Assembly (NCBI GenBank): GCA_030684815.1 | Contig: JAUXXQ010000128.1 | Location: forward strand, 1-64,000 | Reading direction: 5' to 3' | Length of the DNA stretch: 64,000 bases | Source of the DNA: Methylobacter sp. | Lineage (GTDB): Bacteria > Pseudomonadota > Gammaproteobacteria > Methylococcales > Methylomonadaceae | Shown: in pieces, positions 29,408 through 35,787 of the stretch | Position numbering within the stretch: position 1 is the first letter of the stretch | Layout of the letters: each line of letters starts with the position of its first letter | The notes under the pieces: generated by a model | What the model was told of the DNA's origin: nothing | What the model saw: the letters and a program-made list of their open reading frames with translations, nothing else | Database searches by the model: none | Made by a program: the position numbers and the translations under genes

Positions 29408-30025
29408 TTAACACACAATATGTAGTGCATCGGTCATTGTCCGAACGATTAAATACTTCACTTGCCGGGTTATCGGTAGGTGGGCATCAAAAGCGCCCCA
29501 TGAGTCGATTGCTGCCTGAACCCATTTCGGTACATCCTGCCGGGCTATGCCGGTGGCGGCTATCAGGCCGTTAATATAGAAGCCGTCGACGGCGATAACC
29601 TGCCTGATTCGCTTGCCGTCCTTGTTGGTATAAAAGGCAATGCGGATAATATCCAGATTGTTTACTTCGGGTTCGTCCTCTGTCTGTGAAATTATTTCTA
29701 CAGGCTTGCTATCTGTTACTTGTGAAATTATTTCTACAGGTTCGCTATCTACTGCTTGTGAAACTATTTCTACAGGTTCGCTGTCTGGTAGCTGTGAAAT
29801 TATTTCTACAGGCTGTTCGTTTGAGTGCAGCCGGTCATAGTGCCATTGCCATATTGCCAGCTTGGTATCGGTGGGCAATACCTTTGCTTTGGTGGTGATT
29901 TTTAGCGCGTCTTTAGCCTGCTTTATCAGCTTGGCTATTTGTCCTTGGCTCTTGGGTGATAAGCCGGATAAAGCCGCTATGGCTTCCGCCAGCTTGCCCG
30001 TGCCGTCATAAATTGATTCGTTCAT
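29408..30025 (-). CDS. Unknown element protein with four in-frame 12-residue repeats
   Basis: The 205-residue protein has an N-terminal helical part (about 1-70), a repeat region at about 71-118 with four copies of a unit like SEPVEIISQxxD, and a C-terminal part (about 125-205, FYTNKDGKRIRQVIAVDGFY) that I do not recognise. The repeat arises because a 20-bp DNA motif recurs every 36 bp inside the gene (separate entry), and the same motif is in its upstream region. The pattern suggests that the DNA repeats, not the peptide, may be what is selected. It is the gene nearest to the putative origin; a role in copy control or replication is possible but unproven. Confidence 0.65.
   Translation of the reverse strand: MNESIYDGTGKLAEAIAALSGLSPKSQGQIAKLIKQAKDALKITTKAKVLPTDTKLAIWQWHYDRLHSNEQPVEIISQLPDSEPVEIVSQAVDSEPVEIISQVTDSKPVEIISQTEDEPEVNNLDIIRIAFYTNKDGKRIRQVIAVDGFYINGLIAATGIARQDVPKWVQAAIDSWGAFDAHLPITRQVKYLIVRTMTDALHIVC
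29685..29812. repeat. Four 20-bp motifs at exact 36-bp spacing inside a coding sequence
   Basis: On the plus strand TGTGAAATTATTTCTACAGG (third copy with one change, AACTATTTC) starts at 29685, 29721, 29757 and 29793. The 36-bp period keeps the reading frame of the 205-aa gene. The intervening 16 bp also encode similar residues but vary more than the motif. Confidence 0.9.
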
Positions 30026-30035
30026 AATGCCTCAC

Positions 30036-30115
30036 TGTGAAAATAATTGCACAAGCCGTTATCATAATCCTGTGAATATAATTTCACAACACAAGCTGTA
30101 GAAATAATTTCACAC
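30036..30115. promoter_or_regulatory. Operator-like motif cluster upstream of the 205-aa gene
   Basis: Three copies of the motif lie just upstream of the start: TGTGAAAATAATTGCAC (30036), TGTGAATATAATTTCACA (30071, nearly palindromic) and TGTAGAAATAATTTCACAC (30097), which is the exact reverse complement of the motif inside the gene. Position and symmetry suggest binding sites for an autoregulatory or replication protein. Confidence 0.55.
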
Positions 30116-30154
30116 CTAAAAAGCCGGTGGTTAAACCGGGGGCTGGTTTATCGC

Positions 30155-30442
30155 TCATTCGTCGAACTCCTGCTCCAAGTCCCAAGTATTCCAGACGGCC
30201 AGCACTTCACTCATGGCCTTGTCTGAATACCAAGGGTCGCCAATGGCTAAAAGGCATTCGCGCCGGGGTAAGTGCAGGCGTTTTTTAAGTTCGCCGGTAA
30301 TCAGGTCGGTGTACTCGCTCCAATAGTCATTTGGATTAATGCCAGCTTTAAGTAGTTGCTCACTGGCTCGGTCTAAAACAAATTCGTGCGCGGTTTGGGT
30401 TAAAGAGCCGATTTCTTCGGATGTCATAAAGTGTTTGGTCAT
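30155..30442 (-). CDS. Small hypothetical protein of the integrated element
   Basis: The 95-residue acidic protein (MTKHFMTSEEIGSLTQTAHE at the start, ending DLEQEFDE) looks soluble and helical. I recognise no family. It lies between the primase-helicase and the 205-aa gene on the same strand. An internal ATG six codons in (MTSEEIG) could also be the start. Confidence 0.5.
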   Translation of the reverse strand: MTKHFMTSEEIGSLTQTAHEFVLDRASEQLLKAGINPNDYWSEYTDLITGELKKRLHLPRRECLLAIGDPWYSDKAMSEVLAVWNTWDLEQEFDE

Positions 30443-30593
30443 TCTATAGCCTTGCCTTTCGGCGTTAAATTAATGGGTTTTTTGATATTCAGTGCAGACA
30501 GTGCAGATAAACCGTGTTTTCTTATTAGCTCCTATAAAAAATTTCCGTGTGGTTAATATGAAAACGGCTTTTATCTGCACTATCTGCACTGAT

Positions 30594-32909
30594 TCACCTG
30601 CCGCTTGCTGTTCCATAGCCGCCTGAATAGCTCGAATTAATGACCGCTAAACCAGACCAAAGGCTTGTGCCGTTTGACCTGCGACTATTAAAACCACGCT
30701 CACCTAGTCGCCTGCCTAGTGCAATGTTGCTGTTTGGTCGTAAGCCGTTATCAATGCACCAGTTTTTATAATTGGCGTAAATTTCAGTCGTTGATGCTTC
30801 ATTCATTGGCGCAAGGTCGCAGCACTCAGATAGCCAGTTTCCGATTAAATCCTGCTCTACCTGATAACTCCCGGTCGCCTGCTCAATCGTTTTTGGCGTG
30901 TCTTTTAAGCCGATTTGCTGCCAGTCAAGACAACCCTCAACCATCCACGCCAGAATATGTGGCGCTTCCGCTTTGAGTTTATCCGCCAGCCCTGCGTCCC
31001 GTTCTTCCGGCTTAAAGGTGCGTTTAAACGGTATCAGCCGAACCCGCCGCCAAATGCCGTGGTCGTTGCCTTTGATAATGGGCTTGTGATTGCCTAACAT
31101 CATCAGCTTGAATTGCGGGGTAAATTGGAACGGGTCACAGTGCAGCTTCCGCGCCGTCATCGTGTCGCCACTTACCAGACTTTTAACCAGTGATTCAGCC
31201 AGCGCCGCACCGTCCTCAGTTTCAGCGCAAACCGCCATTCTTGCGCCTACCAGCTCCGCAAGGTCGGGCGTTGCGCTGCCTGCTGCCCGTTTGGATTCTG
31301 TCAAGGTTTCCGAGGCAATAGCACGGGCATAGTCGCTCAGGATGTAACGCAAAATATCACCAAGCACAGATTTCCCATTCGCACCGAGTCCGAAACAAAA
31401 AACAAATATCTGTTCAGCCGTTGAACCTGTGAGCATGTAACCGCACCAGCGCTGCAGCCAGTCGATTAACTCCGTGTCATCGCCGAATATTTGCGTTAAA
31501 AACGCCTGCCAGCGCACCGCTTTAGTTGATTCGCCTAGACAGTCAACATTCAATGCCTTGGTGATTAAATCGGATTGCAGCGCCGGTCTTGCTCTGCCGG
31601 TTCGCAGGTCGAGAACTTGCCGCCCGTTATCAAAACCCACCTTGAATAAATCGGCATCGACCAATGACAGCGACAAGCGCACTTGCTCGAAGTCTTGCAG
31701 CAATGATACGGTAGCCAATACGGTGCGCTCCTTTTGGCTTGTTCTTGACCACTTCGCAAAATGAATGGCATCAGCCACATGTAGACCGCCCTCGCTATAA
31801 ATCTGCTTAGGCAACCTTGCCGCCAGACTACGCACCGCCGCGCCGTCAACATCCCACGCCCAGGCATCGCCGCGCCATTGCAACCACGCCTTAGCATCAT
31901 GTACATATTGAATGTTGCCGCCGTGGGCATCCATTAGCCTCATCGCGTTGCCTAACTCTGAAAGTGGGCGTGTGCTGTTTGTACCGTCCCGCGCATCGGT
32001 GCCACTCAATGCCGGTGCATCAAACACTTGAACCACTGGCAACCGCATCAGCTCGAAGTGACTACGCACCGCATCTAAGCCGCTGGACTGCTCCAGGTCG
32101 TTAAAGTCCCCGCCGCCCTCTGGAAAAACCGCTGCGCCTGCTACCGCTTCCGCTGCTTCCTCTGCTTTGGCGCGTCCCGGATTGCCCTCTGTTTGGGTGT
32201 CATCATCGCCAGCAATGATAAAATCCGCCTTTGGGTATTGTTTGCGCATCGCCTCCGCAACCGTGCGTAAATTACCCGCCGAAAAGCATACACACGCCGC
32301 GTTATTGGTAGCCCTATGCAATGTGTCGCCAGTCGCAAAACCCTCAGACAGTAGCAAGGTAGCGCCGTTTTCAGGCTTGCCCAGCCATACATGACCACCA
32401 CGCATTTTGCCGCCTTTAGCAAACCGCTTGCCGCCGTCCGGCGTTATGCGCTGAAGTGATTGCAGCGTGTTATCCAGACCGTAAACCGGAATTAATAGGT
32501 TTCCGTGGGTATCAGTCCTCGCCATGTTCGGATTAATGCCTTTGCGCATCAGGTAAGGATGTAACTCATCAGCCAGCGCCGCCGCATCCCACTCAGCTTG
32601 CGATTGAATGGCCGCTTGCCGATACCCAGCATCACGCTCAAGATTTCGCGCTTTATTGGCCGCTATGCAATCCTGCTTAAATTTCGCCTGTTCCGCCGCG
32701 CTAAATGGTTTATCATGCGCTTCCTGCCAGGTGTGCTGCTCCCCGGTACGATTGCAACCAAACACCGCGCCTTTGCTGTCCGTGAATAAATGAACCCATC
32801 CGGCCTTATCGCTAGACTTCCCATTGGTGGAAAATCTAACGGTTTGACCGGCGGGAATGTTGTTCGGTGGCTCGAAGCCTGCCGCCCTCATAGCCGCCGA
32901 TAGATTCAT
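30594..32909 (-). CDS. P4-alpha-type replication protein: TOPRIM primase and superfamily-3 helicase
   Basis: This 771-residue protein combines functions for element replication. The N-terminal third has a TOPRIM-like nucleotidyl-transfer fold, with LLLSEGFATGDTL at about 186-198 and the acidic strand IIAGDDD at 231-237. The C-terminal part is a D5/P4-type helicase with Walker A FGLGANGKS at 506-514 and the typical KLMMLGNHKP and GIWRRVRLIPF segments. Phage P4 alpha protein and many satellite and ICE replication proteins have this architecture. It overlaps the next gene upstream by four bases (ATGA-type), indicating translational coupling. Confidence 0.9.
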   Translation of the reverse strand: MNLSAAMRAAGFEPPNNIPAGQTVRFSTNGKSSDKAGWVHLFTDSKGAVFGCNRTGEQHTWQEAHDKPFSAAEQAKFKQDCIAANKARNLERDAGYRQAAIQSQAEWDAAALADELHPYLMRKGINPNMARTDTHGNLLIPVYGLDNTLQSLQRITPDGGKRFAKGGKMRGGHVWLGKPENGATLLLSEGFATGDTLHRATNNAACVCFSAGNLRTVAEAMRKQYPKADFIIAGDDDTQTEGNPGRAKAEEAAEAVAGAAVFPEGGGDFNDLEQSSGLDAVRSHFELMRLPVVQVFDAPALSGTDARDGTNSTRPLSELGNAMRLMDAHGGNIQYVHDAKAWLQWRGDAWAWDVDGAAVRSLAARLPKQIYSEGGLHVADAIHFAKWSRTSQKERTVLATVSLLQDFEQVRLSLSLVDADLFKVGFDNGRQVLDLRTGRARPALQSDLITKALNVDCLGESTKAVRWQAFLTQIFGDDTELIDWLQRWCGYMLTGSTAEQIFVFCFGLGANGKSVLGDILRYILSDYARAIASETLTESKRAAGSATPDLAELVGARMAVCAETEDGAALAESLVKSLVSGDTMTARKLHCDPFQFTPQFKLMMLGNHKPIIKGNDHGIWRRVRLIPFKRTFKPEERDAGLADKLKAEAPHILAWMVEGCLDWQQIGLKDTPKTIEQATGSYQVEQDLIGNWLSECCDLAPMNEASTTEIYANYKNWCIDNGLRPNSNIALGRRLGERGFNSRRSNGTSLWSGLAVINSSYSGGYGTASGR

Positions 32910-33238
32910 TTAAGCCGCCCCTCAAATCTTTGAACCGCCCGAATGAATCCCGTTAAGCGTTCGCCCAAATCCCGCCGCAACATCGCCAAAACATCAGGCT
33001 CGATTAAATACCGGCCATAAGTTGCATTGCGTCCGGTCGGGTCGCTTGTTGGCGCTGTTTCCTCCAAGGTTTGTATAGGCCAGCCGTGGCGGTTTCGCAG
33101 CTGTTCAATGCCACTTGATAGTCGATAGCTTGCAGTTTCGTTTTGAAAATCGCGGTGTGTAAATCTTTGTCCCGTGACCAATCGCATCAACGCCCGCGCT
33201 GTTAAAGTGTCAGTTCTTGGGAATGTTGGCGTTTTCAT
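32906..33238 (-). CDS. Winged-helix-like small protein of the element
   Basis: The 110-residue basic protein has TARALMRLVTGQRFTHRDF, then SYRLSSGIEQLRNRHGWPIQ, resembling a helix-turn-helix/winged-helix with a strand-forming tail. Such proteins are frequently found beside the alpha-like replication gene in satellites. Start and stop overlap both neighbours by four bases, so it is in the middle of a tight operon. A DNA-binding role is inference. Confidence 0.55.
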   Translation of the reverse strand: MKTPTFPRTDTLTARALMRLVTGQRFTHRDFQNETASYRLSSGIEQLRNRHGWPIQTLEETAPTSDPTGRNATYGRYLIEPDVLAMLRRDLGERLTGFIRAVQRFEGRLK

Positions 33239-33441
33239 TTTGAGCCGCCATTTTGTAACTCAATCCAAGCAAAGAACTTGCCCTCATCAATCAAAACCTT
33301 TCGGCCAATGCGAATGACCGCGCCGGATGCTTTCAAGCCATTTGAATTTTCGTTGAATATTAAAGAGCGTAGCCCGCCGTTAGTGAAAGCGTGGTGTTTT
33401 TCGGTGAATTGATTTACCGTTGAAAGTGTTGGTGTTGTCAT
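33235..33441 (-). CDS. Excisionase/AlpA-like DNA-binding protein
   Basis: The short product from the ATG at 33441 (68 residues) has the layout of an excisionase or AlpA-like regulator. A helix-turn-helix (LSTVNQFTEKHHAFTNGGLR) is followed by GAVIRIGRKVLIDEGKFFAWIE, the typical beta-wing ending that says the residue, when buried, positions the recognition helix. The start is chosen for AGG nine bases upstream; a start five codons earlier is possible. Its place near the integrase fits a role in excision or in control of the replication operon that follows. Confidence 0.6.
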   Translation of the reverse strand: MTTPTLSTVNQFTEKHHAFTNGGLRSLIFNENSNGLKASGAVIRIGRKVLIDEGKFFAWIELQNGGSK

Positions 33442-33561
33442 ACTGAATAACCTCATTGAAAGTTTTATTTCCCGCTGTTGCAGGCTTTCCGCAAGGTTTC
33501 CCTTGCGTTGAGGCTATTAGAGTTTTTTTGCTGGTAGTGAAACGATGACCGGCTTGAAATG

Positions 33562-33595
33562 GTTTAATTTGGTTTAATTTGGTTTAATTTGGTTC
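33562..33595. repeat. Tandem 10-bp repeat at a gene end
   Basis: GGTTTAATTT is repeated three to four times in direct tandem, ending at GGTTCGTG. It covers the stop codon of the 232-aa gene, so copy-number change would alter the C-terminus of that protein. Confidence 0.8.
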
Positions 33596-34272
33596 GTGTA
33601 CTCATTCCAGCGCCTATTAAAAGAGCGTGGATTTAATGGTTTTGTTACACCGATCATTTTTAAATCCTCACCATTAACGGTAATCCCATGTTTAGGTGAG
33701 TCTTTCCATAATGCCGCGCGCGCCTGCACCTTGCTTGGCATTGTATTTTGGTTATTGATGTAAAACTCTTTTGTCATTTCATCAATAACTTCAAACCAAT
33801 CATCCTTGTTAGCGGGTTCGTTTAGCAAGCCTGAAAGGGCTAGTTCGTTATTGTTCGGCTTGCCTAATGGGGGATTAGTTTCTGGCTCTACATCATCAAC
33901 CGCGCCAGCATCGGCCAATATCTCAGCCTGTGCCGGTGCTGCCTGCTGCTCGAACCAATCCCGCAGCGGTTTTTCTGCGTAATCAAGATAACCATTCTCA
34001 CTGAACCAGCGCAGCCATTCATCCGGTCTTTGCGTTAAATTGGGGATAATATCCAGCAATTCGGTTAATGACTCGCAGTCATCGACTGGATTAAATTTAT
34101 TGGCATTTACGCCAACAAGCAACAGCGCCGCTTGTCTTGGTGACCACTCTCTTTTTGCTAACAAGTGCTCCCATTTCAGTTTATTAGTCGGCGTTGGCGT
34201 AAAGCAATCAAACCCCGTTTCAAAGTACAAATCAGATAATAGCGACTCAGGCAAATTAATAGATTCCATCAC
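33574..34272 (-). CDS. Hypothetical element protein overlapping the integrase gene
   Basis: The 232-residue soluble protein starts within the last four bases of int (ATG overlapping the stop region), so it is translationally coupled to it. It has WSPRQAALLLVGVNANKF near residue 45 and a C-terminal NPRSFNRRWNEY motif. I do not recognise a family. The last codons (NQIKPN) lie inside a tandem GGTTTAATTT array, which therefore supplies the stop codon. Confidence 0.6.
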   Translation of the reverse strand: MMESINLPESLLSDLYFETGFDCFTPTPTNKLKWEHLLAKREWSPRQAALLLVGVNANKFNPVDDCESLTELLDIIPNLTQRPDEWLRWFSENGYLDYAEKPLRDWFEQQAAPAQAEILADAGAVDDVEPETNPPLGKPNNNELALSGLLNEPANKDDWFEVIDEMTKEFYINNQNTMPSKVQARAALWKDSPKHGITVNGEDLKMIGVTKPLNPRSFNRRWNEYTNQIKPN

Positions 34273-35330
34273 ACGCCCCCGAAAATCTTTTCATTCATCG
34301 AACCCAGTACATTTGATACATGGGAATCCGAAAGGTGGCTATACCGCTTAACCATTTGCAGCGTCTTGTGTCCCAATACCGCCGCTATATCGGTCATACT
34401 TGCGCCATTCATGGCTAAATAGCTTGCTGTGCAATGTCTCAGGTCATGCCAGGTAAAATCCGTTACCCCGGCATTTTTCCGCGCTGTCTCCCAAGGCGTT
34501 TGCAGGTCAATCGGGTTCAATGGGTTTTTAATGCCGGGAAATAGCAAGGGTGTATCAAGCCGCCGAACTTTGGCATGGTCGCGTAACAGCTCCAGACAAT
34601 GCCCGGTTAAAGGAACGCGCCGCCGGTCGCCGTTTTTGGTTTCATGCAGGATTAAAAAACCGTCCTTTAAATCTACGTCCTGCCATTTCAGGCTAAACAG
34701 TTCAGCTTGCCTCATGCCGGTACTCATCGCTAAAACCACGGTCATATAAAGCAGTTTGTTTCTGGATTCCTTGCAGGCGATTAACAGGCGTTCGCGTTCG
34801 TCATCATCCAAGAACCGAACCCGCCCACGCGCCGCTTTGGGTTTCTTGATGTTCTTCATTGGGGAATCTTCCAGCCATGCCCAATCCCGAACCGCTGTCG
34901 TAAATGCCGTACTCAGCGAGGCCATATATCTCAGTACCGTGGTCGGACTGCGATACTTCCCCCTCACTTGCTCATTCAAGAGCTTTTCTTTAACCAGGGT
35001 TAAGGTGTCGGCGGTCACATCCGCCAGCAACATATAACCAATTTCCTCTTTCCAGCGCCGCAAGTGCAGGCCGGTATGGTCATCTTGAACCTTGTTGAGT
35101 TTTGCACCGGTTAAGTAGCGGTCAATCATTTCCGCCACGGTGTGCTTTTTGGCCTCAGCGGTTTTAAAGTGCCTGCCCTCCCTGATTGCGGATTCGGTGT
35201 CTTGAATCCACTTTTTGGCATCGGTTTTCCGTTTGAATGTAGCCCGTTGCGCTGGGTAGCCTTTTAGCCGGACTTCTGCCCGATAATGTGCCGTTCCATC
35301 TTTAGCTGTACGTTCTGTAATAGTTGCCAT
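34269..35330 (-). CDS. int: Tyrosine-type site-specific integrase
   Basis: This 353-residue phage-type recombinase has an N-terminal arm-binding domain (about 1-60), a SAM-like core-binding domain (about 62-165) and the catalytic domain. All catalytic residues are visible: R207 in MSTGMRQAE, H295 and R298 in HDLRHC, H321 in LGHKT, and the nucleophile Y330 in VKRYSHL. It is adjacent to attR, the usual position for an integrase that targets a tRNA 3' end, and it points into the element. It should drive integration into tRNA-Met and, with the small excisionase-like protein, excision. Confidence 0.95.
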   Translation of the reverse strand: MATITERTAKDGTAHYRAEVRLKGYPAQRATFKRKTDAKKWIQDTESAIREGRHFKTAEAKKHTVAEMIDRYLTGAKLNKVQDDHTGLHLRRWKEEIGYMLLADVTADTLTLVKEKLLNEQVRGKYRSPTTVLRYMASLSTAFTTAVRDWAWLEDSPMKNIKKPKAARGRVRFLDDDERERLLIACKESRNKLLYMTVVLAMSTGMRQAELFSLKWQDVDLKDGFLILHETKNGDRRRVPLTGHCLELLRDHAKVRRLDTPLLFPGIKNPLNPIDLQTPWETARKNAGVTDFTWHDLRHCTASYLAMNGASMTDIAAVLGHKTLQMVKRYSHLSDSHVSNVLGSMNEKIFGGV

Positions 35331-35610
35331 GATTGCCCTCTATGGGATAGCAACCGGCTTTTTGATATGATGTATCGGCCATTGCTTAACCCTGTTCGTT
35401 AAGTGAATTGGTAAGGCCTTGTTTGGTGCTGATACACCTGCAAGGCCGCTTTGTTTCTAGGGTTACAGTATAAACCTGTGGCGCAATTTTGGCGCAATTA
35501 AGTATAAAAAAGGGCAATAAATAGCAATAATTGATAACAATGAAAAACAATTAAGTTATTGAATTAGTTGTTATTGTTTGTTGTGATGTGTTGTGTATTT
35601 TGCTGTTTTT
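35331..35610. other. Integrase upstream region with arm-type sites
   Basis: This 280-bp gene-free stretch between int and attR includes TGGCGCAATTTTGGCGCA at 35479-35496 (also at 28024), and a T/G-rich run (TTGTTATTGTTTGTTGTGATG) near attR. It is the natural place for integrase binding and for the int promoter. Confidence 0.55.
35479..35496. promoter_or_regulatory. Candidate integrase arm-type site, right end
   Basis: Perfect copy of the 18-bp TGGCGCAATTTTGGCGCA sequence found near attL. It is 115 bp inside attR and upstream of int. Confidence 0.55.
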
Positions 35611-35698
35611 GGGATTCATAACCCCGGGGTCGGTGGTTCAAGTCCACCTATCGCCACCATATAAAACAAGCACTTAGGTGGAAGCCAAGTGCTTTTTT
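35611..35698 (+). repeat. attR: 88-bp direct repeat of the tRNA-Met 3' half
   Basis: The sequence is identical to 27919-28006. The 5' half of a tRNA is missing here, so this is not a gene. Beyond the exact repeat the two flanks stay partly alike: AAAAAACAACCGCAACACTT occurs 41 bases further on at both ends, followed by similar ATTCAGGCA and CCGG-containing sequence. Confidence 0.95.
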
Positions 35699-35787
35699 TA
35701 TGCCTGAAATAAAATCTCTCCCATTCATGTCCAATTTCTAAAAAACAACCGCAACACTTGCCAACCATTCAGGCACAAAAACCGGCA

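Larger units (their letters stand above)
27919..35698. mobile_element. Integrated element in tRNA-Met (P4-alpha-type satellite-like, ~7.7 kb)
   Basis: Two 88-bp direct repeats of the tRNA 3' end bound this segment. Inside, all convincing genes lie on the minus strand: integrase next to attR, an unknown gene overlapping it, an excisionase-like protein, a small winged-helix-like protein, a TOPRIM-helicase replication protein, and two unknown genes. The attL-proximal 1.4 kb is gene-free and rich in repeats, like an origin region. There are no capsid, tail, conjugation or mobilisation genes. This content resembles phage satellites or small integrative elements that replicate with a P4-like alpha protein and need a helper to spread; that life style is inferred. 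Confidence 0.85.

Noticed and set aside
29685-29812. Regularly spaced repeats as a possible CRISPR array
   Set aside because: Repeat 20 bp and spacer 16 bp are too short, the spacers are similar to each other, and the array is in frame in a gene. No cas genes are nearby.
35611-35687. Second tRNA-Met gene
   Set aside because: Only the 3' half from the anticodon arm is present; it is the attR copy.
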